Source: Ctenosaura bakeri (Eukaryota > Chordata > Lepidosauria > Squamata > Iguanidae). Taken from it: DNA of 64,000 nucleotides. Below are positions 1 through 12,587 of the stretch, piece by piece; position 1 is the stretch's first letter, and each line of letters opens with the position of its first letter. The stretch covers positions 496,001 through 560,000 of the forward strand of contig CAOLHI010001008.1 of the NCBI GenBank assembly GCA_948474755.1, read 5' to 3'. The translations under genes and the position numbers were made by a program. Under the pieces are notes generated by a model. The model was not told the DNA's origin. It worked only from the letters and a program-made list of their open reading frames with translations, and did not search any database.

Positions 1-282
1 ATGCAGCCTGGGAGTTTCCCAGGCTGCGCTGGGGCAGGAAGTGTGAGTACAGTGACTCCAGAGATCCGTGCGCATGGCAAGTGCGTGTGGGGCCCCGGAG
101 CGATGTGCAATTGCACACCATTTTTGGCTTAAAGCCGAAAATGAAAAAGTGCATGAGCGGCGCCTGCCAGACTCTGGAGCATTGCGCGATTTTGAGTGTG
201 TTGGGTGGTCCGCTCCTCATATTCGCACAACGCTGAAGGGGCCCTTTCGCATGGCAAATGCAAATGCCATGCGAAAAGGGCC
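1..282 (+). mobile_element. Harbinger-like non-autonomous DNA transposon, 5' part cut by window edge
   Basis: The right end carries the inverted-repeat terminus GCGAAAAGGGCC. The body aligns by eye with the element at 44399-44798 and, inverted, with 43871-44302: it shares the GGGGCCCCGGAGC block and the ATGAAAAAGT and GCGATTTTGAGTG segments. It is GC- and CpG-rich against AT-rich flanks. The terminal 44 bases fold back on themselves (239-255 pairs with 265-282), so the terminus is repeated internally. The left end and its target duplication lie outside the window. An open frame at 68-445 runs through it but resembles no protein. Confidence 0.75.
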
Positions 283-942
283 TACGATGTTCTCCATTTT
301 ACATCAATTGGATCAATGGAATCGAAGTATGTGTTATGCTGAGTGTCTATCTAAACAAACTGGGAGCATTCTCTTGTCTGAAAAAGAAGCTATAAGGGTC
401 TGTAGTCTGGTTCAGGATCATAGCACATGGCAAAGGGACGGTTGAAAGTACATGAGTAAGTAACTGCAAATTCAAAACAAAGAGATGTGGGTAGTATACT
501 CTAGATACAACCATAATTAGAGTTGATCCAATGAAATTGCTAGGACTTCAGTAAACCATGACTATCTAAACCCTCTGAGTTCAGTGTATCTGCTAGGTGT
601 GATTAATTTGAACCCAACTCAGTGAATCAAATTCAAAAGGTTTTCATATGGTCTATGAACAATAACCGTGAATGTGTCTGAAATGATCCTAGATGGCCAA
701 ACCCATCCTAACACACTGAGCTTCCATAATGGTCAATGATGAGTGATGATGGAAGCTGAAGTCCGGGTAGATTTGAGGAGCTACATATTTCCCACTTCCT
801 TTTTGTGTGTGTGTGTGTTTTAATGAATGGAAGAATCAAGCTGCAAATATAGAATATAGCACAACTTTATTTTTCTTTATGAAAAAAAAGTGGAAAAAGA
901 GAAAGATTTTGTCAACATTGAGTACTACAGTGCCCACCATCC
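283..942. other. unique AT-rich sequence
   Basis: I see no gene or recognisable repeat here except a short (TG)n run near 804-820 and an A-rich stretch around 880-900. Confidence 0.5.
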
Positions 943-1168
943 TTTTTGTTGTGTGCCTTCAAGTCTGTTCTATCTTATGGTGACCCTAAGGTGAACCTAT
1001 CAGGGATTTTTATTGGCAGGATTTGTTCAGAGGGGGTTCACCTTTGGCTTCCTCTGAGAAAGTGTGACTTGTCAAGGTCACTCAAAGGGTTTCCATGGTT
1101 GAGTAGGGATTTGAACTCAGGTCTCCAGAGTCATAGTCCAATGCTCAAACCATTACTTCATGCTGACT
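943..1168 (-). mobile_element. Sauria-type tRNA-derived SINE
   Basis: On the plus strand it starts TTTTTGTTGTGTGCCTTCAAG, which is the reversed 3' tail of the family, followed by TATGGTGACCCTAAGG, the Bov-B-like 3' segment. A middle part with GGCAGGATTTGTTCAGAG follows. It ends with the reversed tRNA-like head (GGATTTGAACTCAGGTCTCC contains the B-box complement). Sauria SINEs are RNA polymerase III transcripts mobilised by Bov-B LINE proteins. This copy is near full length. Confidence 0.85.
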
Positions 1169-2994
1169 GTTTTGTATTTTACTGCTTATTTATTATTTGT
1201 TTTAAAATTGTTTTAACTGGATTAACTCATTTAGTTAGGACAATTTAATCTGTATTTTCATGTGTAATAGCTTGTTGTGTTTATACTGGAGCTTTTTTTA
1301 GCTTATGATGCAAACCATCTTGCATTCTAACCCTAGCAGAAGAGAGAGAGAGAAAACAAAATCAGTAAATAAGTGGATAAGGAAGAACAGCTAAAATAAC
1401 TAACTGCTATTAAGAACTAGTAAGATTCTAAGGTTCTGGTTTCTGCCCTCCTACTGATGACCACAGAACCTTTGCAAAGGTTGCTCACAGACTCCTCCTT
1501 TGATTTCACCATTCTTCATTTTCAATTAATTATCGAGACAGTACTGTCTTAGTGGGTCTGAGGGCACATAACAAATTGATCACACTTTGGAACGCTGTAG
1601 ATTTCTCAGGAACTCCCTGTTGTACTTGAGTTCTTTTTTGTTAAGGTTTTTCTTGTTTGAATATTTTTCTCTCTGGTTTACAGAGAGAAAATTAACACAG
1701 GATATAAATGTGTTAAAAACAAAACAGAGGAAAAATAACTCTTTTGCTAGACAACTACTACTTAAAAAGTCCCAGACGCAAGATCTGGTTTGGGAATTAA
1801 CATAGGTTTGAAAACAATAAGATCATAAATACCTACTGTCTCTGGAGATAAATCAAAAGCTGAAGAGACTTTTTAACCCAGCTTAAAGAGAATTCCAGAC
1901 TAATATATATATGTATGACACATTTCATTTTCATGCTCACTGCATATTGTCCATGTTGATAAGGCCTAATGTTGACATTGGTTCTATAATTCCAATCCAA
2001 TTCCAATTTTGGCATTGAGGATGTAGTTAAACATATCTACATACATCAAAATGTATGACTTTCTATTCTGAGATGATCAGATTCTTTAGAAACAACCTGT
2101 TCAGTATCCTGAAAGTGACACAAAAGGAAAAGGGATGGCAGCATGGGATGAGATTAAGTCCAGCAGATACACTCGCTTCTTCTGTCCCATTGAGACCAGA
2201 TCAGTGGCAGTTGGGATGAGCCTAGCCTAGCTAAGAAGGAGTGCTTGACAATTTCTGTGTATTGTCATCATTTTCCTAATACATGCATTTATTTATGTGT
2301 TTTTCCTAATTTACAGATTTTCCCCATTAACTAAAACCCTGTCTGCTTAATTTTTTTTTTAGATGGTACTCATTTTAGATGCTTGCATTATGAAACGTTC
2401 ACATAGAAACATTTTTTTTAAATGTCTGCATTTTTTGCACACTTTCCTTCTCAGAAACCACCCCATGAAGCTCACAAATGTGCAAGGCCTTGAAGCAAGG
2501 TTTTTCTTTTTTCTTCTCACAGCAAGACTTGACAGGTGTGAAAATGATGTTTTAATCAAGACTGCCAAATCCAATGATTCTTTCTCCCCCCCACCTCACA
2601 GTCGTCATCTTGCTATAATTTTCATGATCTGGCTGACATTCTGTTAGTGACGTAAGCATATGTAAGTCATGCCAGACATGCGAGACAAACTATTTCCTAT
2701 AGTGCAATGGTCATATTCCTCTGATAGCGACAGAAGCTGAGTTGTGTATGCAGCAATGTCATGCATTGTTTTTATGCACTATATAGTGCTGTTGTCTATC
2801 ACACAGTGCAGTTGTGCATCGTGGGCTGTGGTTGAACATGGTGCTTTGCACAACAGGACTCAGTCATTGATATGTTGCTATTCTGCGGGAGGCTTGTGTA
2901 GTGCTGGTTTAACATATCTCTACATATGGAGGTTTGTGCTAGATCAAGAGTATATTGGACCGCAACCTGCAAGGTCAATTATTGTAAATTATCG
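1169..2994. other. unique AT-rich sequence, no gene seen
   Basis: The only repeat seen is a short (AG)n run near 1338-1354. Small open frames (for example 1587-1805 and 2363-2647) have no recognisable domains, are AT-biased and look like chance. Confidence 0.5.
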
Positions 2995-3232
2995 CTGTGC
3001 TGTTGTGTTCCTTCCCATCATTTCCAATTTACAGTGACCCTAAGGCAAACCCATTATGGCATTTTCTTGGCAAGATTTGTTCAGAGATGGTTTGCCATTG
3101 CCTTCATCTGAGACTGAAAGAGTGTGTCTTGCCCAGGGTAATCAAGTGGATTTCCATGGCTGGAGGGTGATTTCAACTCTAATTTTCATAATCCTAGTCC
3201 AACATTCAAATGCTTCCAGCATCCTGGCTCAC
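2995..3232 (-). mobile_element. Sauria-type tRNA-derived SINE
   Basis: It contains the reversed Bov-B-like tail (CAGTGACCCTAAGGCAAACC), the middle block TTCTTGGCAAGATTTGTTCAG with GGTTTGCCATTGCCTTC, and a decayed tRNA-like head ending near CCTAGTCCAACATTC. Divergence is higher than in the copy at 943-1168. Confidence 0.82.
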
Positions 3233-4319
3233 TCATTATTACTATTATTCCCATATTGCTAACAAAGGGTGTGATCTGACTGAAAAGGAGCCACATGACT
3301 AAGTCCAGCAAGTGAATCTGTGGCACAGGAAATATTTGACCCAAGACAGTCTTCTCTCAGTCTCATAGTCACCTTTCTGGATTTTTTTTTTAAAAAAATA
3401 CGTATTCTTTGCTCACTACATACAAGTGAATCTTACTTTATTCTAAAATGTTTGCACAAATCGTCGTCACTGTCCATCTCTTTCATTCTTATTTTTGACA
3501 AGAGAATAAAGAGCAATGAAACCTGGCCTCTCTCCTCTGGTGCTCTCAATTCCCCCCTCTCTCCACTTGAAAGCAATGTCTTGACTGTTCATTGCAACAC
3601 TGTGTTATAAATTTAGTTTAAAGGGAGGGGAAAAGTCTTTCTTCTTTTGTTTCATGGACATATCCCCTGGGTGCTGTGGTTTTCAGACAGTCATCTTATC
3701 TCTCTGTTTGTGTCCTTCAACAGGGCTTTGAGGACACTGACCATAAGAAAGGTGGGTGATACTTTCCCTAGAGTTAGCAGCCAACTTTTTACCTTTTGGA
3801 ATCTTATCCTTCCTTCATGACATTGTTATCTTTAGTTAGGGGTGGACCAATCAATCTATTCCCCCATTCCATATCAATTTGGAATATATTTGTTCAGAAA
3901 TTCTCTCTGTCTTATTTCTACATTAATATATTATTTTTGTGGCAGGGGGAAATCTACATTTTGATTTGTTCTTTAAGCTAAAAACTTTTTTGACCCAAGA
4001 AAAATGAAATCGAAAGGATAATTATGTTCCAGTCTTCTCATTAGTCTGGGAGGTGCAGATAGGTCAGTTTTCATCTCCGTTCACAAAGAACAAATTCTTC
4101 AAGGACAGCTATCCCAGGTACAGAAGAATCTGTGGTACTGACTTCTTGAAATGAAGTTCTTAGATGTGAGTTTCTTTTAAAAGTAGATACACACACTGAA
4201 GCAGAACAGGGCATATATGCGTGTTCTATTGTCAATGGATTATATTGTGGATTTTAGAATGTTCACCCAGGAAGACTTTAGTAGGAATGCTTCTGAAATT
4301 CATTTCATGTAAAAATCAG
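3233..4319. other. unique AT-rich sequence, no gene seen
   Basis: No recognisable repeat or coding signature. Open frames here are under 100 codons and carry no motif. Confidence 0.5.
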
Positions 4320-4487
4320 TCTGCTGTAGAAGTTAGAGCATTGGGATTCAATTCTCTGCTCAGCAATGGAAACCCACTGAGTGACCTTGAGCACATCACA
4401 TGCTCTCAGCCACACAAAACACTATGATAGGTACTCCTTGGGGTTTCCATAAGTCAGAAACAACGTGAAAGCACACAATAATAACAC
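4320..4487 (+). mobile_element. Sauria-type SINE, degraded and shortened
   Basis: It has the tRNA-derived part (TAGAGCATTGGGATTCAATTC), the middle AACCCACTGAGTGACCTTGAG and a 3' tail (CCATAAGTCAGAAACAACGTG) ending in a CACACAATAATAAC run. The A-box end of the head is poorly preserved. Confidence 0.75.
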
Positions 4488-4952
4488 ATTTTCTGTGGAG
4501 GTTCTGAAACTTTAGATTCATTGAAACTCATGCATTAGAAATCCTCAATTATGCTACTCCCTCACCACATTTTTCTAACAATTCAGAGCATGCACAGATT
4601 TCCAGTTATCTATACATTCATGTTTCCATCTGTATTGCTGCTGTGCATACATGCATTCACACAAACATATACACTACTTGGATGTGACTGCCCATATGGT
4701 TATTGTATCATCAAGATATTTCTTCTCCTCAGTGTTTTACCAATGCAAGATTCAATATGTAACACACCAATCAGTAAAACTAGCCAATAGGGGCAAGTAA
4801 AACACTTGATATAAACATATGCAGAAGCATATGGTCAATAGGTTAACTCACCTTCCCATCAAATGACTTTTGATTAGGTAGCCTAGGAAGCATGAATCCT
4901 ACACTGTTAATTTGATGACATTCTGTAGAGTATTTTTCATATTCAAATAGAT
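4488..4952. other. unique sequence, no gene seen
   Basis: AT-rich sequence between two SINE fragments. The 79-codon open frame at 4551-4790 has no recognised motif. Confidence 0.45.
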
Positions 4953-5067
4953 GCTGTTCTGTGCCTTCCAAATAGTTTCCAACTTTCAGTAGCCCTATGG
5001 AGAACCTGTCGTGGGGTTTTCTTAGCAAACTTTGTTCAGAGGGAGATTGCCTTTGCCTGAAGCCATT
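4953..5067 (-). mobile_element. Sauria-type SINE, 3' fragment
   Basis: It keeps the reversed tail (CTGTGCCTTCC, CAGTAGCCCTATGGAGAACC), GTGGGGTTTTCTTAGCAAAC and TTTGTTCAGAGGGAGATTGCC. The tRNA-like head is absent, and a MITE follows directly. Confidence 0.75.
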
Positions 5068-5073
5068 GATTGA

Positions 5074-5273
5074 AGCCATTTTCACATTACATACTTACAC
5101 TTCTATTATTCCACTTTCAACCTCCTATGGAACCCTGGGGTTTGCAATTTAGGGAGGGACCTTTAGAATTCTCAGCTAGAGAGGTCTTTGGCCTCAGTAA
5201 ACTACAAATCCCAGGATTCCACAGGATATTGATAGTAGAATAACAGCACTATAACAGAGCAGGGCAGAAATGA
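5074..5273. mobile_element. Palindromic Harbinger-like MITE
   Basis: The two arms are related inverted repeats: TTATTCCACTTTCAACCTCC on the left and CCACAGGATATTGATAGTAG on the right. Between them lie the family's central blocks (GGGGTTTGCAATTTAGGGAG, CTCAGTAAACTACAAATCCC). The ends have decayed to GCCATTTTCAC and GCAGAAATGAC. It is the same family as 43625-43826, 40971-41124 and 10307-10428, but older. Confidence 0.78.
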
Positions 5274-5434
5274 CTTTGTTCTTGCATTTGGGAGAGATTC
5301 ATGTCCTAATGAAATATTGTTTTTGTATTTCATATGCCCTCACTGATAGCGGTGAGATTTGTCTTCACATATAGTAACACTGGTGATTTAGTACAAACCT
5401 TACGTCTGGTAGGGAGAATAGTAGAATAAGAGGC

Positions 5435-5616
5435 AGAAGGAGCCAGCAGTTTGAGTGTTGGACTAAAACCCTGGAGACCAGAGTTTGATTCCCCACTTGT
5501 CCATGGAAAGCTGCTGGGTGACCTTGGGCATGTCTCATACACTCAGCCCCAGAAAACCCCATGACAAGTTCACTATAAGTTGGAAACAACTTGAAGGCAT
5601 ACAGCAAACAACAAAC
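5435..5616 (+). mobile_element. Sauria-type tRNA-derived SINE
   Basis: The tRNA-like head is clear (GGAGCCAGCAGTTTGAGTG, then AGTTTGATTCCCCACTTG for the B box). It is followed by GGGTGACCTTGGGCATGTC, CAGCCCCAGAAAACCCCATG and the Bov-B-like tail (AAGTTGGAAACAACTTGAAGG) with an AACAACAAA end. A second copy in the same orientation begins about 20 bases downstream. Confidence 0.87.
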
Positions 5617-5635
5617 TATCCCAATTATCTGAGGG

Positions 5636-5829
5636 CAGGCAAGATGTAATGGTTTGAGCATTGGACTGCCACACTAGAGACCAGGGTATATTTCCCCACT
5701 CATTCATGGAAACCCACTGGGTGATCTTCAGAGCAACATATGCATTCAGCCCCAATAATCTCCATGACAGGTTCACCTTAGGGTCATCATAAGTTGGAAA
5801 TGACTTGAAAGCACACAACAACAACAAGA
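5636..5829 (+). mobile_element. Sauria-type tRNA-derived SINE, second of a head-to-tail pair
   Basis: Same structure as the preceding copy: head GGTTTGAGCATTGGACTG, GGAAACCCACTGGGTGATC, CAGGTTCACCTTAGGGTC, tail AAGTTGGAAATGACTTGAAAG with (ACA)n. The two copies differ at many positions, so they are separate insertions and not a recent tandem duplication. Confidence 0.87.
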
Positions 5830-8800
5830 AAGGGACAGAAGCCTCATCTGTCTTGCTCCCTACCACAAATTTCATCAGCAAGCCATGGTAGTTAGGAAAA
5901 AGAGGTAAAATTTTCAAAGGGAAAATTAAATGAGACATGGGGACCCACATGATTCCCATTTCCATCCTTGGCCGTTGCCATGTGGAGAACTTAGCTCGAT
6001 AGGCATCCCCTTTCAAAAAGGCCCCATGAAGCAAGTGAGGCCTTTGACAGAATTCTGGATAAGTTGCACTCTCTGATATTTCCTGAGACAAAGGAGAGGA
6101 TTCTTTTGCTGAAGCCTTTACATTCTACTGTCTTGCCATGACATCCAAGATGGTTTAGATTTTTTTGTTAAAAAAAAAGCACCTAAAATATGGAAATGTT
6201 GATAAATAAATATATAACAGAGTTGCCTCAGGTGAACTGAAGTCTTCTACAGTAGATGATGGTATGTGCTCTCTGCTCTGGATTTCCTCACTTCTGCACT
6301 TCCTTCAGGGCACAAAGTTTTTCAGCGGTATCAGGGATAGTGGAGAGGGGAGAATCTGTCTGAACAATTTAATAGCTCCTTCAGGAGTCGATTTTTTTTT
6401 AATGTTATTGCTCTGGTTTTCTGATTGCTGCTGTTATTTCTTTTGCTATAACCAGGGTGTGGGTATGTATGTATAGGTGTGTATTTCGTTGCAACCTTAT
6501 CACTAGGAAATGTGAGAGAACTGTGTAGAAGTTTAAAAATGCATCTTTGAAAATTGATTGGGGGGGCATATTTTTCCCACACAATCACAGCATGAGATCA
6601 GAGTTATAAAGCTCTTTCATTAAAAAAAAAAGTGTGCATACAAAAGGCAAGGTAACAGAGGATTAGTAAGACAGAGAAAAGTCTTTTAAGAAAGCAGTCA
6701 AGGGTATATATTTAATATCCATTTAAGGCTCATAATCTTGCTCAGAATGGAATTGAATAATAATACAAGGCTGTGCAGTGTGATTAATGAAAGGGATCTG
6801 ATGTAAAAGCCACTAAATATATAAAAAGTTGAATTTTTAATGTGAGCTTTCCTTTCTCAGCAAGCTTTAAAGTGGGAGTGGAGACTTATTTTAAGCAACC
6901 CTCAGATAAGTTTAACAAATGTCAAGATGAAATACTTCAGCAGAGATCAAAGAGTCTGAAGGTTTTATTGTACTCCTCTCACTACCCTGATCATCTTTAT
7001 TGAACTTTCATGCTAAGGATCAATATGGACATTTGATCAAATTCAGAGAGCTAGGTTTACCTAAAGGATTCACTGGATGGATCTGTTTCCTCTGAGAACA
7101 ATATTACTCTCGGATCCTTGATTTGATATTTCACAGCAGTTTTACTGCTTTGAAAAGGTACTATTTACAGAAGGGTCACTCTTTATGATGAGACCCCAAT
7201 ATGTTTGCCATGATGGGAGGTGATCAGTTAAATATATAAGTGATACTTAGGAAGCAGTGAACTAGATTGAGGACTTGTAGGATCCATTTGGATCTCATGA
7301 CACAAATAATGCTGTCAGCATTCTTCAGGAACTGAATGTCACCTAACATTTTCAAAGAATTAATGGGTGATGGAGCATTTTCTACTACCTGTCATTATTG
7401 CTGTGCACAGATGAAAGGGAGAGGGTGCTACCTTATATGTTATCTATACCTTTTTCATCTTAACCGCACTCTGACATGTACCCTGGTTGTCATCTGTGAA
7501 ATATTTGAGGGTATGTAAACGTTCCCCACTCCAGGCCTAGAAGTAATGCATTTCTTTTAAAGGACAGGGTGAGAGGGGAGAATATAATACACCCCCATTC
7601 CATACTCCCTGGGATGAGCTAGGATTATATCTTATAGATGCATCCATCCACAGGAGGCAAAACAGCTTACACCCAGAAAAAAAGCTGAACTGGAAAAGAG
7701 ATACTGAGGAGCCCACAGGAGAGAACAAGCAAGTTTCTGCAAGATGCCCTCATACTGTTTTATGATAAAGAGGAGACCATAGCTTTGGAGCTGGGAGTCC
7801 AAGCAACCAATACTGACAAGAGGGACCTGAAAGCAGATACAGATTAGCTGGCAAATGACAAAGAATCATCAGTCTCACAGTCTAAAGAGATGGGGTGGGG
7901 AATTTATACCTGTGTTAAGAGAAACTGGTACATTTTAAAAGAACTGAAATAGCTGGACAACAGAGGATTGATTAATCAGGACTGTCCCTGCCAAATCTGG
8001 ACAGTTGGAGGATATGTGGAATTTTAGCCAAATATATCTGAAGTGTGCTGCAAGCAATTTATAAATTATATTTTGTACATGTTCAGAAGCAGTTTGCTTT
8101 AAAAAAAATATAACTGCAGCTGCGTCCACACTGAGTGCTGTCAGAGGAACCATTTATGAAGAACAGGTCCATCTCCCAGTTTGGCATGGTATGTGCATGC
8201 ACATTTCCCTCACTGCTCACTGGATAATGAGAAAGTGGTTTGCCTATCAGTTAATCAGTCTAATCAGTTAATCAGCTTCCTTTCTGTCCACCTACAATGG
8301 GATTGTCCATCTACATGTTGTCCTGGGCGTTATATCAGCTGTGGCAATTACAATAGACCCAGATGAGTGGCAGAAATGCCACAAGAATGTATTATTTCAC
8401 TTTAAGAATTACACATTACCACTCTGGAGGACAACCTTTGAAAGTGTAAATCAGCTAAATTGCATATGGAAAGCTTTCAGAAGTCTTGCCCCTTTCTGTG
8501 GGCAAAACTCTGCAGCTGAAGTTTCTAGGAAACCAAGCTGGAAAGAAAGAACATAGAAGCCAAATATATTCATCATCCACACTTTGAAGGTTTTCCTTTT
8601 CTACCAGTGAATATAGATATAGGACATTGTGTGCATAAGTGAGTTGGCATAAATAAGTCCCATTGTGAAAAACTGTGCCAAACTACAGATAAAGTAGAAG
8701 TATCTTTCCATCCCTCTATTGAGTTTCACTTGCTCCACCTGTGGTAGGTAGGAAGACAAAACAGGGAGCCCTCAAAATGGGTGGCTTGCAGAGGCAGGAA

Positions 8801-10306
8801 AAAGGGAACCAGCTGCAGATCAGAGGAGGCAATAACGCTAAAATATGATGTCACTGGGATGCCTCACATGCCCTCCAGGTCTAACTGCAGCATAGAATAA
8901 GAAGCTTCTTGTGGAGAAGTAGCAGGAAGCTTAAAGAGGTAGGTGAGAGGCAGGGAGAAGATGAGGTGATAGTCAAGAGAAAAGCAAGTAAAGGACAGGA
9001 GAGGAGCAGGCATCAGTGATGGAAGGAGGTGAACAGAAAGCAGGAGGGCTCAGGGTAAACAGATGGGACACCCATGGAGGTATGAACACTGGAAAGTAAA
9101 CTAGGGAAAGCAACAATCCAACCAGGAGATGAAGAGAGCTGGGACTGGATTTGGGGAAGTTTTTAGGACATGCAAAAAGAGAAGGATGCAGACTTGACCA
9201 TATGAGGATGAGCTCTGGGATGCAGAAGTCAGGAAGTTCAAATGGTGAGCTAGCTGGCTGTTCCACCATGCCAGGATTCAAAAAGTCTTGTCCCAAGAGT
9301 CTAGTGGCCTACCCCTACAGGATAGATAGGTCTTTTGCGGTAGAGCAAGCATCTTCCCTTTGTAGCTGAGACTGCTCCAATAAAAAAGCAGAGGATGTAG
9401 GGGGCTGTCCCAAAAACCATGAGTGAGAGGATCTCAAGAAACAGTGTTCATTATAGTTGAAGTGGATTAGTAGGCAATTTAGAGGGTAAAGGGACTGGAA
9501 AACAGTCCATAGCTTGGAAACAGCCTACTTGCTTGTGTTACTTACTGTGGAAGGGAGTCTATTCACTCTTTATTTACTCATTAAATAATTTTCTGGCCAA
9601 GGAAATTTGACCTAAATTACTTACCTGGTTTTAGAATGGATAAATGGAATTACCATTTTCGCTCAGCCTATATAATGGCTTGCATCTTTGTTCTAAACAA
9701 CCCCAGAAGGAGCCAGGGTACCATATCTGGCTGGCATGGGCAGGCCCCCCATGATGCCATCTGCAAGTTAAACTTTTTAAGATAGCTGGTCTTCAATCTT
9801 TTACTTTTAATAAAATTTACTTGTGGGGTGATTTTCAATGAATGTGAAGTAAAGATATAAAGAAGACTCACCAGTATTTACATCCTCAAGCAAACAGTCA
9901 ACTGCTGTGCATTTTGGTACGTCATTTCTACAAAGTTATTGCTTTTCATGCACATACATTGTTGCCAAGGAAGCCCTGAAATCATCATAAAAACCATAAA
10001 AGAAAAGCTCTTACACTCTTCTTAATCAGGGATACAGCTTTAGATACTCCTAGCTAGGGAGAAATAAGGGAAGATTTATATCTCTAGTGTGCACCCACAA
10101 TGGCAACCCTTGATATATGATTAATATATATCTTCATGGGGTTTTCCTCCCTAGCATGTCAGCTGCTGCATCCTTGACAAGGCCAGAAACTGAGTTTCAG
10201 ACACATGGTACTGCTTTTGTTTTCTGTTGGTTTGATATCTTCTGTAAGCACATCATACACCGCTCTGAATTCCAACCCTTGGTCAACCACAGGTCATCTC
10301 TATTTA
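5830..10306. other. long unique interval, no gene seen
   Basis: About 4.5 kb without a recognised repeat apart from short homopolymer and TA-rich runs. A purine-biased stretch near 8760-9260 produces an open minus frame (8973-9296, proline/serine/leucine-rich) that looks compositional. The part from 6690 to 7170 is AT-rich, with ATTA-type motifs and little sign of repeats. Confidence 0.5.
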
Positions 10307-10428
10307 GGCCATTTCTGCATTATAGTGTTATTATTCCACTTTCAACATCCTATGGAATCCTGGGGTTTGCAGTTTAGGGAAGTTGAAAGTGGAATAATAG
10401 CACTATAAGGTCTAGTGCAGAAATGGCC
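10307..10428. mobile_element. Short palindromic Harbinger-like MITE
   Basis: It begins GGCCATTTCTGCA and ends TGCAGAAATGGCC, a perfect 13-base inverted terminus. The inner arms CACTTTCAAC and GTTGAAAGTG also pair. It is flanked on both sides by TTA (10304-10306 and 10429-10431), a 3-bp target duplication of the TWA type expected for PIF/Harbinger. At 122 bp it is shorter than the about 200-bp copies because the right-hand central block is missing. Confidence 0.88.
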
Positions 10429-11968
10429 TTAGTCTTTTGTTCTTTGAGTGGTCCTTCATCCATAAAACAAGTAAGGTGTTTGCTCCATCTATTTACCTGC
10501 AGTATGATAGTTATAGAAAAGCCTGTCAGCACACAAACATATATGGGTGGAATGTTTTCATTGGTGTTGTCAAGGATATGAAAAAATCAGAGAAAGAAGC
10601 TGGGAAAAAAGTGAGGGTTGGAGGATGTTAAAAAGAAAGAACAGGATGTGTGATACATCAGTGAGTCAGAAGAAGTAATTAATGACTCAGAAAGGTATGA
10701 TCCATTCTGGGACATTTTAATTCATTTGCTGCAGTGGAAGTCGAGGGACTTAAAAATGTTGCCAGCCTAAACTGTAATGTAATGAGGAAAGGAAAATATA
10801 CCATTGCAATGTTCTCCAAGCAGAAAGCTTAATGCTGTGCTTCATTTGGTTTGGATTCTTAAGAATTCAGGCTTCATAACTAGTGATTCCTCTAAAATTG
10901 TTCTTGGAACTTGGAGTTCCAAATAAAAGCTGTTGCAATGTTTTCCCTTTAGGTTTTCTTCCTTTGTTTGGCATTTCCTGTCCCTTGTTTGATAAACAGG
11001 AGAGAAATTAATCAAGTTTCTTTCAATGTGGTATTGCCATATCCTACTATCTCTCCTGAGAAGTGTGTGATTTTCATAAATTGGATATATTCATTGCTGG
11101 AGAACATGATCAAAGTCACACTGACCAAAAAAACAAGTTTCAAGGTTGAGCTGACTTGAGATGTGTTCAGGGCCATAAGTCCAAAGAGGATTAGGTGGGA
11201 AAGCCTTAATGCTGATGAGTTTTGTGTTAATCTCTTCACCACTTGAGGCTCTTGGCGTTTTTGAATACAATGAAGGATGAACTGTCCAGATTGATGAGCA
11301 ATCAGAGACCATCCCCTGATCTTACCCTACCTGACCAAACATTAAGAAATTGTCATGAGTCCCATCAATATTCTGTCACTCAGGAGTTAAGCAATCAGCC
11401 CATTCTGGACCCCTTTGTCAGTCCCATGGGAAAGCCATTACAGCTTTGTCAGCACACCCCTTCAGGGTGTGGTATAGGGTATAAAAACCTTAGCTTTGAC
11501 CCCAGCCAATTATACAACATTGGGCATGTTAGGCTGCATGTGGTACCCTAGACTATCAATCCTCTGTGATACTATCAGACACTGTCTGAGCCACTCTGCT
11601 GTGATACCTTCTTCAATATTGGCAACTATCATTCTTTCCACCCTATCTCTCCCTATCCAACCTTTCTAGTTTCACTTTCCAGTAGCCTTGTCTAGTTCTT
11701 AAGAGTGTCTGATTTCTTTTGTGTTTGTCAATTCAAATAAAATACTTGGTTAACTTTGACTGAAGTCCTCTCTACAGTTAGTACAGGTTTACATGGGTGA
11801 AAGGATCCTGCCATTACCTTCCTCTCGCAGTCCTCCTTTAAGCTATAATTCTCCCAAGTTCTAAGGAGATGCTGGCATTGCACATAGACCCCAACGTCCT
11901 CCACATCTTAAGGTAACAGTAGTATTTTACCAATAATCTGACTAAGTCTTGCAATTAGATATTGAGTC
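10429..11968. other. unique AT-rich sequence, no gene seen
   Basis: No repeat recognised. Small open frames such as 11243-11551 have no recognisable domain. Confidence 0.5.
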
Positions 11969-12100
11969 AATCTAGATCACAGGTATCTTCTGGCCCTTCA
12001 GATGTTGTTGGACAATAGCTCCTAACAACCATCATGACAGGCAATGCTGTTCAAGACTGATGGGAGTTCTAGTCCATTGGTTGCCCCCACCTGAAAAAAA
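11969..12100. mobile_element. hAT-like MITE fragment (CAGATGTTGTTGG family)
   Basis: TTCAGATGTTGTTGGACAA on the left and GATGGGAGTTCTAGTCCATT on the right are the arms of a common squamate palindromic MITE, whose typical core reads GTTGGACTACAACTCCCATC. The ends are decayed and I could not define a target duplication. The hAT assignment is by recollection of the family, not by its ends. Confidence 0.5.
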
Positions 12101-12587
12101 ATGGCATCTGGGATCTCCTTTCCAATATTGTGGCTCTCTGATTGCAACAAGGACTGTTGATTGATTAAAATTGTACAGATTTGCTGGACATAGGGTGGCC
12201 AGATTTCAGGGCCTAGCCTGCGGTTGAACCTCTTCTCCTGTTCTCAAAGTGAGGGAAAGGAATCTCAGGTTGAGAGCACTGCCTCTAAAGATGTGTGTGT
12301 GGGGGTGGGTGGGTGTGTCTCATTTCTTAGATATGGTGTCCATGAAACTGTAGTTGGTACTTAACATATTTATCTCAGTGATGTTACCAGGTTTCACATC
12401 CTCTGACAGCAGAAGGAGTCATCCCTAGACCTTAGGTGTTGACTCTGAAATCTCAGGGCCTGAAATGGTCCTGATCTGGTATCTCTACCTCATGACTTCT
12501 ATTATTATACAGACATTTGTATAAGATTGCTCTTCCTACCCCAGCCCACCCAAAAACAATAACTTGGCCAGATCTTGCATTTTGTGT
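12101..12587. other. unique sequence, no gene seen
   Basis: Contains a short GT/GGGT-rich run near 12294-12317. Nothing else was recognised. Confidence 0.4.

Noticed and set aside
5573..6091. 172-codon minus-strand frame
   Set aside because: It reads through the antisense strand of Sauria SINEs (segments like LLLCAFKSFPTYDDPKVNLS are the reversed SINE tail), so it is a repeat artefact.
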